A stretch of DNA of 35,792 nucleotides from Pseudomonas sp. CAN1 (GCF_030462585.1 NZ_JASMRU010000031.1:25098-60889), one strand, 5' to 3'. Counted from the stretch's first letter, positions 23,518 through 32,146 are shown. Translations and numbers: made by a program. The notes: generated from the letters alone by a model not told the origin.

Positions 23518-24893
23518 CACACGCCCTCCTCCGACCAGCCTTGCGCCGGTGCCGCTCGCGGGCGCAGGAGCAGTTGCAGCAACGCGCCCAGCGCCAACAC
23601 GGCCACGCCGAGCAGCGCACCCCAGCCGACATAGGCAACGCTGGAATACAGCATGTACAGGCACACCGCGAGGAAGCCCAGCGGCAGCCACGGGTACAGC
23701 GGCACACGGATCGGTCGTGGCACTTCCGGGTGGCGGCGGCGCAGGACGATCAGCGCCACGCTGCTCAGGCTGAGGAACAGCCAGTACACCGGGGTCATGT
23801 ACTCGACCATGGTGTTGAAGCCGTGGCCGCTCCAGCCGCCGACCGCGATCAGCAGCAGCGCCACCACGCCCTCGGCCAGCAGCGCGGCGCGCGGCACGCC
23901 ATGGCGCACGTCCCAGCGGCCAAGCACGCCCAGCGCGGGAACGTCGCGCGCAGCAGCGTAGGTGGTGCGGCTGCCGACGATCAGCGTGGAGTTGATGCTG
24001 GCGACGGCGGACACCACCACCACCGCCATGATCAGACCGATGCCCGGCGCACCGAAGGCCAGCCCGAGCAGCTCCAGCGCCGGCGCGCCGCTGGCGGCCA
24101 GGCCGTCGAAGCCCAGCCCGCGAATGAACGCCCAGTTCAGCGCCAGGTAGATCAGCAGCAAGGCGGCGAGCGCGCCGAGCATGGCGGTGAAGATGCCCCG
24201 GCGGTTATCGCGCAGCTCCGCCGACAGCGTGGCCGCATCGCTCCAGCCACCGAAGGCGAGGAAGACGTAGATCAGCGCGGCGGAGAAGCCGGCCACGCCG
24301 ACCTGCTCCGGCTCCACTGGCACGACTGCGGGCGGCACGAAGCCGCGCCACTCCAGCCACAGCCCGGCACCGAAGATGCCGAGGAAGCCTGCCGCCACCA
24401 GCGCCACCAACCCGGCCTGGGTGCCGAGGCTGACCCGCCAGCCGATCAGGTTGAGCGCCACCAGCGCGCTGACCAGCCCAGCCGCCAGCAGCACGTTGCC
24501 GAGTTGGCCGAGACCGAGCAAGGCACTGAAGTGGTCGGCGAAGAGAAAGGCCATCAGCGCGATCCAGCCGGTGTGCAGGATGGCGAAGCGCGACCAGGCG
24601 AACAGGAAGCCCACCCGCTGGCCGTAGGCGCGTTCGAGGAAGTGGTAGTCGCCACCGGGATGGGCGAAGGCCGCGGCCATCTCCACGTAGCACAGCGCGC
24701 CGACCATCGACAGCACGCCGCCGAGCACCCACACCAGGTAGAAATGCTCCTGGCCGACGTTGAGCGCCACGGTGGGCGCAGTTTTCAGGATGTCGCTGGT
24801 GATCACCATGCCCAGCGTCAGCAGCAGCGCGTGGACGGCGCCCAGGTGCCGGCGCGGGCCGGCCGATTTGTCAGCGGCGAAGTTGTCAGCCAT
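23517..24893 (-). CDS. APC-superfamily amino acid/polyamine permease
   Basis: This 458-residue inner-membrane carrier has about 12 helices. The family start is clear (GAVHALLLTLGMVITSDILKTAPTVAL, then LGGVLSMVGALCYVEMAAAFAHPGGDYHFLERAYG), with helix 1 unwinding near GMVITSD and the usual E-A-PGGDY segment in helix 2. Later helices include FLGIFGAGLWL and VYVFLAFGGWSDAAT-like parts. The start ATG 24893 (MADNFAADKS) has GGAG seven bases upstream. It follows the TonB receptor by 57 bases and is coupled to the DUF3574 gene. Beside a SpeE paralogue, an amine or amino-acid substrate is plausible, but which one is unknown. Confidence 0.85.
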   Translation of the reverse strand: MADNFAADKSAGPRRHLGAVHALLLTLGMVITSDILKTAPTVALNVGQEHFYLVWVLGGVLSMVGALCYVEMAAAFAHPGGDYHFLERAYGQRVGFLFAWSRFAILHTGWIALMAFLFADHFSALLGLGQLGNVLLAAGLVSALVALNLIGWRVSLGTQAGLVALVAAGFLGIFGAGLWLEWRGFVPPAVVPVEPEQVGVAGFSAALIYVFLAFGGWSDAATLSAELRDNRRGIFTAMLGALAALLLIYLALNWAFIRGLGFDGLAASGAPALELLGLAFGAPGIGLIMAVVVVSAVASINSTLIVGSRTTYAAARDVPALGVLGRWDVRHGVPRAALLAEGVVALLLIAVGGWSGHGFNTMVEYMTPVYWLFLSLSSVALIVLRRRHPEVPRPIRVPLYPWLPLGFLAVCLYMLYSSVAYVGWGALLGVAVLALGALLQLLLRPRAAPAQGWSEEGV

Positions 24894-24914
24894 GAATCGG
24901 CTCCGCAAAAGTAG

Positions 24915-24935
24915 CCGGGCCGCAAGGCGGCCCGG
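24915..24935 (-). terminator. Intra-operon hairpin after the TonB receptor gene
   Basis: CCGGGCCGC and GCGGCCCGG form a perfect nine-base-pair stem around a three-base loop. On the minus strand CTACTTTTGC follows. The T-run is short, so it may be a partial terminator or an mRNA-stabilising end that lowers permease expression relative to the receptor. Confidence 0.55.
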
Positions 24936-24950
24936 ACAGAACGACCACTA

Positions 24951-27332
24951 TCAGAACGAATAGCTCGCGCGGGCGTAGTAGTACGCGCCGTTGGAGCCGA
25001 TCGGCGAGAGCACGTCGTACGGCAGGTTGCCGCCGTAGTTGATCTCCGAGCTGGAGCGTTCCGGGTAGTTGTCGGTGAGGTTGTTGCCGCCCACCGCCAG
25101 GCTGAACTGCGGGGTGAACTTGTAGGCCACCTCGGCATCCAGCTGCCACACCGCGCCGTAGGTCTGCTCCGGGTGATAACCGTCGCCGAAGTCGAACACG
25201 CGGGTGGTTTCGCCCTGGCGGGTCAGGCGGCCGAGCAGGTTCCACTGCTGATCGCTCCAGGTGGTGGTGAGGACGAAGCGATCCTTCGGTGCGGCGTCGG
25301 TGAGGGTGTTGCGCTCCTCCACGCCGACCAGCGCATCCTCGCCGATGCCGAGGTTGGAGAGCTGCTGCGGCGTGCCCTTGGTGCTGCGCACCTTGGTGTG
25401 GTTGTAGGTGTACGCGGTGGTCACGCCCAGCTGCCCGCCAACGAAGGGCTGGTGGTAGTTGAGCACCAGCTCGGCGCCATCGGTGCGGGTGTCGGCGGCG
25501 TTGGTGAAGAAGTTCACGTCATGCACGCCGGCCACGCCGAAGTTGTCCTGGATGAACTGCTCCATGGCATCGCTGCCGATGCGCTGGGACAGGGTGATGC
25601 GGTCATCGACATCGATGCGGAACACGTCGAAGGACAGGTCGAAGCGCTCGTTCAGCTGCGCGGTCAGGCCCAGGCTGAAGTTCTTCGAGGTCTCCGGGTC
25701 GAGCTTCTCGGCGCCCAGTGCGCGGGCTATCGGGTCGTTCACCGAAAGCACGCGGATATCGGTGAGCGTGCCGCCGTCGCCGAAGTTGCTGGTGGTGTTC
25801 TGGAAGCCTACCTGGGCCAGCGACGGCGCGCGGAAGTTGGTGGACGCCGCACCGCGCAGGGCCAGCACCGGGGTCAGCTGGTAGCGCCCGCTGAGCTTGC
25901 CGGTGAGCTTGCTGCCGGCGTCGTCGTAGCGCTCCCAGCGCGCGGCGGCATCGACGAAGAAGTCGTCGGTGAGGTCGCCCGAGAGGTCCACGTAGGTGCC
26001 GAAGACATTGCGGTCGATGTCCACCTCTTCGCTCGGGCGCAGACCGTTGGCGCCATCGGCACCGACGCCGTAGTAGGAGGCCTCGTCGCCGGCGGTGGTG
26101 ATGTAGTTTTCGTAGCGATACTCACCGCCAAGCGCGAGCACGAAGGGCCGCCCGGCAAGGCTCAGCTCGCGGCTGAGGTCGAGGTTGGCGACGCTCTGGC
26201 GCAGCTCGTAGTCGCCGGTGTCGAAGCGCGTCGGCGTGTCTTCGCCCAGCGATGCGTTGAGCGTGCGCCGGGTCGAGGACTCGAAGCGGTTGCGGCCGTG
26301 GGTGACGCTGGCGTCGTAGTCCCAGGTGTCGGCCAGCAGGCCCTTGTAGCCGAGGGTCGCGGAGAGGTCGGTGTTGTCGCCCAGGGATTGCGGCAGGTAG
26401 CCGTTGGGGTAGATCTCCGGGTGCTCGTCCGGGTAGCGGTAGAACTCCGCGCCGGTGGTGTGGCGCTCGTTGTACAGGCCGAAGGAATACAGCTTGCCAC
26501 CGCCCAGGACGAGGTCGCCGTTGAACCAGGCGTTGACGTCGCGCGCCAGGCCATCGCCCATCACGTAGTTGCGCTGCCCCGGCGTATCGGCGAAGCCGTC
26601 GTAGCCGGCGCGGTTGGTCGGCTCGCGGTTGATGAACTCGGCGCCGCCACGGACGAAGCCGTCTTCGCCCAGGCGCGTGCCGGCCTTGGCTGCGGTGTAG
26701 GAGTTCTGCCCGTCGGTGGTGGTCTTGCCGATGGCGTCCTGGTGGGTGTGGTAGGCGCCGTAGCTGGTGGTCACCTCGCCGCCTTCGGGGGCGTCGTCGA
26801 GGATGATGTTGATCACCCCGGCGATGGCGTCGGAGCCGTACTGCGCACCGGCGCCGTCGCGCAGCACTTCGATGCGCTTGATGGCGCTGATCGGGATCGA
26901 GTTGAAGTCCACCGGCGCGGTGCCGCGGCCGATCTTCGAGGAATCGTTGACCAGCGCCGAGGTGTGCTGGCGCTTGCCATTGATCAGCACCAGCACCTGG
27001 TCCGGGCTCATGCCGCGCAGCTGGGCGGCGCGCACGTGGTCGGCGCCGCCGGAGTTGGACTGGCGCGGGAAGTTGAAGGACGGCAGCAGCGTCGCCAGGG
27101 CCTGGCCCAGCTCGCCGCCGACGGCGCCGGTGGACTTCAGGTCGTCGGCGGTGAGCACATCCACCGGCACGGGGGAATCCAGCAGGGTGCGGTGGTTGCC
27201 ACGGGCGCCGGTAACCAGCACGGTTTCCAGCTTGGTGGTGGCTTCGGGGGTCGACGAGCTGTCGTCGGCGTGTGCAGCAGACTGGGCGATGACCGAGGCC
27301 ACCGCAACGGCAATGAGGGAACGGGATAACAC
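24951..27332 (-). CDS. TonB-dependent outer-membrane receptor
   Basis: This 793-residue outer-membrane transporter is driven by TonB-ExbB-ExbD. It has a signal peptide (MLSRSLIAVAVASVIAQSAAHA), a TonB-box-like LETVLVTGAR (about 35-44), and a plug domain (LRGMSPDQVLVLINGKRQHTSALVN; IEVLRDGAGAQYGSDAIAGVINIIL). A 22-strand barrel follows, ending in YYYARASYSF with the C-terminal Phe that the BAM machinery recognises. There is no N-terminal signalling domain for a sigma/anti-sigma pair. The start is GTG 27332 with AGGAG eight bases before it. A leader of up to about 260 bases precedes it. The substrate is unknown: no siderophore genes are nearby, and the neighbours are an amine-type permease and a nutrient ABC set. 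Confidence 0.9.
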   Translation of the reverse strand: MLSRSLIAVAVASVIAQSAAHADDSSSTPEATTKLETVLVTGARGNHRTLLDSPVPVDVLTADDLKSTGAVGGELGQALATLLPSFNFPRQSNSGGADHVRAAQLRGMSPDQVLVLINGKRQHTSALVNDSSKIGRGTAPVDFNSIPISAIKRIEVLRDGAGAQYGSDAIAGVINIILDDAPEGGEVTTSYGAYHTHQDAIGKTTTDGQNSYTAAKAGTRLGEDGFVRGGAEFINREPTNRAGYDGFADTPGQRNYVMGDGLARDVNAWFNGDLVLGGGKLYSFGLYNERHTTGAEFYRYPDEHPEIYPNGYLPQSLGDNTDLSATLGYKGLLADTWDYDASVTHGRNRFESSTRRTLNASLGEDTPTRFDTGDYELRQSVANLDLSRELSLAGRPFVLALGGEYRYENYITTAGDEASYYGVGADGANGLRPSEEVDIDRNVFGTYVDLSGDLTDDFFVDAAARWERYDDAGSKLTGKLSGRYQLTPVLALRGAASTNFRAPSLAQVGFQNTTSNFGDGGTLTDIRVLSVNDPIARALGAEKLDPETSKNFSLGLTAQLNERFDLSFDVFRIDVDDRITLSQRIGSDAMEQFIQDNFGVAGVHDVNFFTNAADTRTDGAELVLNYHQPFVGGQLGVTTAYTYNHTKVRSTKGTPQQLSNLGIGEDALVGVEERNTLTDAAPKDRFVLTTTWSDQQWNLLGRLTRQGETTRVFDFGDGYHPEQTYGAVWQLDAEVAYKFTPQFSLAVGGNNLTDNYPERSSSEINYGGNLPYDVLSPIGSNGAYYYARASYSF

Positions 27333-27365
27333 GCGAAGTACTCCTGTCTCGCTTAAAGAGCGCCA

Positions 27366-27383
27366 CTCGCCGTTGGCGGCGAG
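27366..27383 (-). promoter_or_regulatory. Leader hairpin close to the TonB gene start
   Basis: CTCGCCG and CGGCGAG form a perfect seven-base-pair stem with a TTGG loop, about 34 bases upstream of the GTG start and outside the ribosome site. It may modulate translation. No riboswitch family is recognised in the leader 27333-27590. Confidence 0.35.
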
Positions 27384-27505
27384 TCCGGAACTCCGCTGAT
27401 GTGTTTTCGGATTGGCTCGAGCGGTTGGTGTCGGAAGTCCGGAAACCGCGAGCGACTGTTCCCCTCAGGGTGGAGAAGACAGTGCTCGGGAAAGCGCTCC
27501 AGGTG

Positions 27506-27565
27506 TCACGGCCGGTCTCTCTTCGTGATGAGCGAAAAGGCGCGGCTCTCGGTATCGCCGGTCAT
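27506..27565 (-). CDS. Possible 19-residue leader ORF before the TonB gene
   Basis: ATG 27565 to TGA 27506 encodes MTGDTESRAFSLITKRDRP within the non-coding gap between the TonB gene and the molybdopterin-protein gene. A weak AGGG directly abuts the start. It has no Cys and no run of one amino acid, so it is not an obvious classical attenuator. It could be chance; conservation in related genomes would decide. Confidence 0.25.
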   Translation of the reverse strand: MTGDTESRAFSLITKRDRP

Positions 27566-27587
27566 CCCTGACCAGATGGGGAAGGCC

Positions 27588-27655
27588 TCATCCTAGCTAG
27601 TGGCAGAATGCTTTCAAACGAATAAAAAATGCTTTGTTTATAACCGCTTGCTGTG
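27588..27655 (-). promoter_or_regulatory. AT-rich promoter region for the TonB receptor operon
   Basis: After the molybdopterin-protein stop, an AT-rich stretch contains GAATGCTTT (27606-27614), a run of A (AATAAAAAATGC), TTTATAACC and CTAGCTAGTGGC. On the minus strand this reads GCATTC, then CACTAGCTAGG, spaced like a weak -35/-10. It would give the receptor mRNA a leader near 250 bases. Pieces are shared with the island at 21676-21722. Confidence 0.4.
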
Positions 27656-27703
27656 TTCGCCGAGCAACAGCTCCTGGTGTCTTTCCAGCAACAGCTGCCC
27701 TCT

Positions 27704-28375
27704 TCAATCGAAGGCCTTGCGCTCCCATTCGTCCTCGGGAATATCCAGTTCCGCGCCGGAAAAACGCTCCTCCTGGAACGGGTCCGCCGCGTTGTGGAAG
27801 CCGTTGCGTTCCCAGAACCCGAGGCGGTCGCTGTCGCTGAACTCCAGCTCGCGCAACCACTTGGCGCTCTTCCAGAAATAGCGCCCGGCGACCACCAGCC
27901 GCAGCGGCCAGCCATGCACCGGGGTCAGCGGCTCGCCGGCGTAATGGGTGGCGAGCAGGCTGTCCGGGCGCAGCAGGTGTTCCAGCGGCAGGTTGGTCTC
28001 GTAGTCGTGGTCGGCGTAGGCCATGACGAACTGCCCGGCCGGCTCCACACCGTAGTGCGCGAGCAGGTCGGACAGGTGCACGCCGCGCCACGCGGTGTCG
28101 AACTTCGACCAGCGCGTGACGCAATGGATATCGCAGACCAGCTCGCGCTGCGGCAGCGCCAGCAGGTCGTCCAGGCTTAGTTCCAGCGTTCTGGACAGTG
28201 CCCCGGACAGGCGCAGGCGCCAGGTCGCCCGGTCGTACTCCGGCACCTCGCCTTCATGGAGGATCGGGAAGCGCTCGGTCAGCACCTGCCCCGGCGGCAG
28301 GCGCTCACCGTAGCGCGGGTCGCCAGCCGGCGAGCGCGCCTTCTTCAGGCGTCGGGCCTTGTCATGGACGCTCAT
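27704..28375 (-). CDS. Sulfite oxidase-like molybdopterin oxidoreductase (YuiH type)
   Basis: This 223-residue protein has only the molybdopterin-binding sulfite-oxidase fold. CDIHCVTRWSKFDTAWRGVHLSDLL contains the conserved Cys expected to bind molybdenum, and HGWPLRLVVAGRYFWKSAKWLRELEF is typical of the short sulfite oxidase-like family. There is no Tat or Sec signal, so it is likely cytoplasmic, unlike MsrP. The ATG is three bases after the stop of the binding-protein gene, so it belongs to the ABC operon. In such short family members the substrate is generally unknown. Its presence in a transporter operon suggests oxidation or reduction of the imported compound, possibly a sulfur compound (inference). 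Confidence 0.83.
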   Translation of the reverse strand: MSVHDKARRLKKARSPAGDPRYGERLPPGQVLTERFPILHEGEVPEYDRATWRLRLSGALSRTLELSLDDLLALPQRELVCDIHCVTRWSKFDTAWRGVHLSDLLAHYGVEPAGQFVMAYADHDYETNLPLEHLLRPDSLLATHYAGEPLTPVHGWPLRLVVAGRYFWKSAKWLRELEFSDSDRLGFWERNGFHNAADPFQEERFSGAELDIPEDEWERKAFD

Positions 28376-28378
28376 GCT

Positions 28379-29434
28379 TCAGTTCGCCAGTGGAATCCAC
28401 GGCGCCTGCGCCACCTTCTGCGCCTCGCCAAAGGCCGGCACCTTGCGCGCCAGATCGCGGACGTTCTTCACGTCGAGGTCGAGCAGTTGCTGGCGGGTGA
28501 TCAGGGTCGGTGGCACCAGCACCTGCTCGCCCGGATTCTCCCCGGCGATGCGCAGGGCCAGGCTGCGCACGCTGATGGCGCCGGCCACTTCCGGGTTGAC
28601 CGCGGCGGTGGCGCTCCAGGCGCTGCCCTGCTCCTTCATGATCTGGATGTCGGCGGTGGAAATATCGGCGCTGTAGATCTTCACCTTGCTGCCCAGCCCG
28701 GCTTCGTCCACGGCGATCTTCACGCCCTTGGCGAACTCGTCGAAGGGCGCGAAGAACACCGTGATATCAGGGTTGGCGCGCAGCACCGCGCTGGCCTGGT
28801 CGGCCACCGAGTTGGCGATGGGTGCGTTGAGCGTGCCGAAGCGCGCCTTCTCGACGATGCCGGGGTTCTCCGCCTTCACCTGGCGCCAGATTTCGTCGCG
28901 GCGCTCCATGGGAGTGAAGCCGTCGATGTACACGTAACCGGCGTCGAACTGGTTGCCGTTGTCCTGCAGCACCTGCTTGAGCGCCAGGCGTGCCAGTTCG
29001 CGGTGGTCCTGCTCGACGCGGGTGATGCGCGGGTCGTTCACATCGACGTCGAAGGTCACCACCTTGATGCCCTTGGCCAGCGCCTTGTCGATGGAGTCCT
29101 TGAGTGTTTCGGCGAGGCCGAGCTGCACGATAATGCCGTCCACGCCCAGGTCGATGGCCTGCTCCAGCATCTCGCGCTGGGTGGCCGCCTGCTGCCGGGC
29201 GTCGAACACGCGCAGCTTCACGTCCAGCGCGTCGGCCTGCTTCTCCACGCCGCGCAGGTAGGCTTCGGGGAAGTCGCCGGAGAACAGGTAGCCGACCAGG
29301 GCGATCTGCACGCCGCCCTTGTCGAACGGTGCCGGGGCACCGGGCAAGCCGGCTGCTACGGCGCTGGCTGCGCCGGACAACAACAGCCCCGCGGCGAACA
29401 GCGCGCGCAGGGATTTGGCGGGGGTGAACTTCAT
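28379..29434 (-). CDS. Ribose-type ABC transporter substrate-binding protein
   Basis: This 351-residue periplasmic protein has a signal peptide (SLRALFAAGLLLSGAASAVAA) and the Peripla_BP_4 fold seen in RbsB relatives: VQIALVGYLFSGDFPEAYLRGVEKQA, LGVDGIIVQLG, GIKVVTFDVDVND, NPDITVFFAPFDEFAKG and VKIYSADISTADIQIM. It lies 28 bases after the permease gene and three before the molybdopterin protein. RbsB-type proteins bind sugars, but this family also takes polyols, AI-2 and other small ligands, and no sugar-metabolism gene is nearby. Confidence 0.88.
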   Translation of the reverse strand: MKFTPAKSLRALFAAGLLLSGAASAVAAGLPGAPAPFDKGGVQIALVGYLFSGDFPEAYLRGVEKQADALDVKLRVFDARQQAATQREMLEQAIDLGVDGIIVQLGLAETLKDSIDKALAKGIKVVTFDVDVNDPRITRVEQDHRELARLALKQVLQDNGNQFDAGYVYIDGFTPMERRDEIWRQVKAENPGIVEKARFGTLNAPIANSVADQASAVLRANPDITVFFAPFDEFAKGVKIAVDEAGLGSKVKIYSADISTADIQIMKEQGSAWSATAAVNPEVAGAISVRSLALRIAGENPGEQVLVPPTLITRQQLLDLDVKNVRDLARKVPAFGEAQKVAQAPWIPLAN

Positions 29435-29462
29435 CCGTTGAATCTCCGAAATAAGGTGACGA

Positions 29463-30485
29463 TCAGCGCCCGCGCCGGGCCAGACCGAAAGTGAACATCA
29501 GGGCCGAGACCAGCACGGCTCCCTTGACGAAATCCTGGGCGTAGTAAGGCGCGTTGAGCATGGTCAGGCCGTTGAGCAGCGTGGCTACCAGCACCGCGCC
29601 GACCAGGGTTCCGAAGGCGTTGGGCTTCTGTGCACCGAGCACGGCGAAGCCGATCAGTGCGGCGCCGAGGGCATCGAGCACCAGCCCGTTGCCGGAGCTG
29701 ACGTCGCCACGTCCGAGGCGCGCCGCCAGCAACAACCCACCCAGCGAAGCGAGCAGCGCCGAGAGCACGTAGGCCAGCAACTTGTAGCGCTCCACCGCCG
29801 CCCCGGCGAGGCGCGCGGCCTGCTCGTTGCCGCCGATGGCGTAGAACAGCCGGCCCGGCCGCGTGCGTTCGAGGAACAACCAGACCAGCAGCGCGCAGCC
29901 GAGCATGATCACCACCGGTACCGGCACACGGTCCCACAGTTGAGCGCGGCCGAGGGCGAGGAACCAGCTGGCGAAGGCGCCCGGTGCTTCATCGCCATTG
30001 GGCAGGGTCATGCCGACGGCGATGGAGCGGCCGCCGGTGGGGATCAGTTGCACGCCGACTACCAGGAACATGCTGCCCAGGGTGGCGAGGATGTCCGGCA
30101 CGCGCATACGCACGATCAGCCAGCCATTGAGCAGCCCCACCAGGGTGCCGAGGCCGAGGCTGATGAGGATCGCCGCCAGCGACCCCCAGTCCAGCACCAC
30201 CATCACGTAGCTGGCGGTCATCAGGCTCAGCGCGGCGACCGCGCCGATGGACAGGTCCAGCCCGCCCACCGCCATGCTCAGGGTCACGCCCAGGGCGAGC
30301 AGTGCGACGATGGACACCGACTGCAGCACCAGGAACAGGTTGCCGACCCGCAGGAAGGCCGGCTCCAGCAGCGCGAACACCAGCACCAGCAAGGCCAGCA
30401 GCAGGAGCAGCGCGTAGTGGATGAGGAAGTCGAGCAAGCGTGCGACGGGTGACGTCGCCGGGCTGCCCACGGCAGTTCTGGACAC
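29463..30485 (-). CDS. Ribose-type ABC transporter permease
   Basis: This 340-residue inner-membrane protein is of the RbsC/BPD_transp_2 type with about ten helices. The family core is LLALGVTLSMAVGGLDLSIGAVAALS, with the end segment LGAALIGFAVLGAQKPNAFGTLVGAVLVATLLNGLTML. The frame stays open to 30647, but GTG 30485 (VSRTAVGSP) has AGGAG six bases upstream and lies 13 bases after the ATPase stop, so it is chosen. An ATG at 30489 is in another frame. Together with the ATPase and binding protein it forms a complete importer. Confidence 0.87.
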   Translation of the reverse strand: MSRTAVGSPATSPVARLLDFLIHYALLLLLALLVLVFALLEPAFLRVGNLFLVLQSVSIVALLALGVTLSMAVGGLDLSIGAVAALSLMTASYVMVVLDWGSLAAILISLGLGTLVGLLNGWLIVRMRVPDILATLGSMFLVVGVQLIPTGGRSIAVGMTLPNGDEAPGAFASWFLALGRAQLWDRVPVPVVIMLGCALLVWLFLERTRPGRLFYAIGGNEQAARLAGAAVERYKLLAYVLSALLASLGGLLLAARLGRGDVSSGNGLVLDALGAALIGFAVLGAQKPNAFGTLVGAVLVATLLNGLTMLNAPYYAQDFVKGAVLVSALMFTFGLARRGR

Positions 30486-30498
30486 GCATGGCTCCTTT

Positions 30499-32031
30499 CT
30501 AGATACGCGCCATTTCCTGGCGTGAAGGGTTGGATGGGGTGAGATGGGCAACGATCTCGCTGCGCTGCAGGTCGTGCCGGGGCAGCTCGGCAACCACCGC
30601 TCCGTCGCGCACAACGAGGATGCGGTCGGCGATTTCCAGGGCTTCATCCGGGTCGCTGCAGATCACCAGCGTGGCGCGGCCGGCGGCGCTGGCGCGGATG
30701 CGCTGCCCGATGTCGCGGCGGGCGCGCACGTCGACGCCCTGGAAGGGTTCGTCGAGGATCAGCACGCGGCCCTGCCCCAGCAGCCAGCGGGCGAGGATGA
30801 CCTTCTGCTGGTTGCCGCCGGAGAGCAGTTCCAGGGGGTGTTCTGCGCCTGGCCCCTTGATGCCGAGTGCTTCGATCTGCTCGGCAACTCTGGCGCGCTC
30901 GGCCTTGTGGTCGATGAAGCCGAAGCGGCTGAAGCTGCGCAGGAACGGCAGCGTCATGCTGGCGCGCACCGAGAAACCGGGCACCCGCGAATTGCGCGCG
31001 CGGTCCTCGGCGGCGAAGAACACGCCGGCGGCAATCGCTTCGCGCGGCGTGCGTGGCAGCCAGTCGCGGCCATCGAGGCGGATCGATCCGGTGTGGTGGC
31101 GGCGCAGGCCGAACAGCACTTCGGCGATCTCGCTCTTGCCGGCGCCAAGCAGGCCGGTCAGGGCGACTACTTCACCTTCGTGCAGGTCCAGGTCGAAGGC
31201 AGCGCTGTGGGCTTCGAGCTGCCAGTCGCGCAGGGCCAGCACCGTCTCTCCGCGCTCCAGCGGCTGCAACTTCACTTCACCCAAAGCGGCGCCGAGCATG
31301 GATTCCACGGCGGCGGCGAGGTCCAGCGGCGCAGCGAACTCGCCCGCCAGGCGGCCGTCTCGCAACACCAGCGCGCGATCCGCCACGCGCTGCAGATCAG
31401 ACAACCGATGGGAGATGTAGAGGATCGCCACGCCGCGTTCGCGCAGGTGGTCGATGAGTTGGAACAGACGCTCGGCTTCGACGGTCGACAGCGATGCGGT
31501 GGGTTCGTCGAGGATCAGCAGACGCGGCTTCAACGCGAGCGCGCGGGACAGGATCACCAGTTGCCGTTCGGCGGTGCCAAGGGTTTCGATGGGCGCTTGC
31601 AGAGGCAGGTTCAACTGCAGGCCGGCGGCGATTTCAGCCGCGCGTTTGAGCGCGTTGCCGGGGCGGAAGAACAGCGCGCCGGAGGCACCGCAGAGTTCGT
31701 CCAGCAGGAGGTTTTCCGCGACGCTCAGGCCAGGCACCACGCCCTGCTCCACCTGCTGGTGGACGGCAACTATGCCGTGGCGGCGGGCATCGTGGGGCGA
31801 GGCGAAACGCACCGCCTCGCCATCGATCAGCAACTGCCCGGCATCGTGGCCGTGGGAGCCGGCGATGATCTTCACCAGTGTCGACTTGCCCGCACCGTTG
31901 GCACCGAGCAGGGCGAGCACTTCGCCGGAACGAATCTCCAGGTCCAGGTCGACCAGCACGCGGTTCTCGGCAAAGGACTTGCCGACGCCTGCGAGGCGGA
32001 GGAATGCGGTGGAAGCGGGCTGGACGGACAT
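30499..32031 (-). CDS. Ribose-type ABC transporter ATPase (two nucleotide-binding domains)
   Basis: This 510-residue cytosolic ATPase has two ABC domains, as in RbsA. In the first half, Walker A is GANGAGKST (43-51), Walker B is LLILDEPTASL, and the signature is degenerate (LGTAERQLVILSRAL). In the second half, Walker A is GLLGAGKSE, the signature is a full LSGGNQQKVILARWL, and Walker B is VLILDEPFQGVD. Such asymmetry is usual in this family. It is the first gene of the importer operon. No convincing ribosome site is seen before ATG 32031; instead a ten-base-pair hairpin starts nine bases upstream. Confidence 0.9.
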   Translation of the reverse strand: MSVQPASTAFLRLAGVGKSFAENRVLVDLDLEIRSGEVLALLGANGAGKSTLVKIIAGSHGHDAGQLLIDGEAVRFASPHDARRHGIVAVHQQVEQGVVPGLSVAENLLLDELCGASGALFFRPGNALKRAAEIAAGLQLNLPLQAPIETLGTAERQLVILSRALALKPRLLILDEPTASLSTVEAERLFQLIDHLRERGVAILYISHRLSDLQRVADRALVLRDGRLAGEFAAPLDLAAAVESMLGAALGEVKLQPLERGETVLALRDWQLEAHSAAFDLDLHEGEVVALTGLLGAGKSEIAEVLFGLRRHHTGSIRLDGRDWLPRTPREAIAAGVFFAAEDRARNSRVPGFSVRASMTLPFLRSFSRFGFIDHKAERARVAEQIEALGIKGPGAEHPLELLSGGNQQKVILARWLLGQGRVLILDEPFQGVDVRARRDIGQRIRASAAGRATLVICSDPDEALEIADRILVVRDGAVVAELPRHDLQRSEIVAHLTPSNPSRQEMARI

Positions 32032-32040
32032 GACGTTCTC

Positions 32041-32072
32041 GATACGACGCGGCAGAGCGAAAGCGTCGTATC
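32041..32072 (-). promoter_or_regulatory. Perfect 10-bp inverted repeat at the start of the ABC operon
   Basis: GATACGACGC (32041-32050) and GCGTCGTATC (32063-32072) are perfect arms around 12 bases. The element begins nine bases before ATG 32031. As RNA it would place a hairpin where the ribosome binds; as DNA it is a good repressor operator. Either way it probably controls the importer. Confidence 0.55.
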
Positions 32073-32084
32073 AGAGCTTCGCCG

Positions 32085-32112
32085 TTGGACTGAGCGGCGA
32101 TTCTTTTATAAT
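32085..32112 (+). promoter_or_regulatory. Sigma-70-like promoter candidate toward the YghU gene
   Basis: TTGGAC (32085-32090), a 16-base gap and a perfect TATAAT (32107-32112) read on the plus strand, about 170 bases before the glutathione transferase start. The same patch, read on the minus strand, also serves the upstream region of the ABC operon. Confidence 0.45.
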
Positions 32113-32146
32113 CTCAAACCATGCATCAACTAAATTTTAATATCGT

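Noticed and set aside
25173-27329. Plus-strand 718-codon frame opposite the TonB receptor
   Set aside because: Antisense shadow; the receptor has a signal peptide, plug motifs and a C-terminal Phe.
27520-27545. Hammerhead ribozyme core (TGATGAG...GAAA)
   Set aside because: The two core pieces are adjacent with no stem II between them and no flanking stems.
27333-27600. Cobalamin riboswitch in the TonB leader
   Set aside because: The leader length suggested it, but the B12-box core (GCCACTG context) is not found within the leader.
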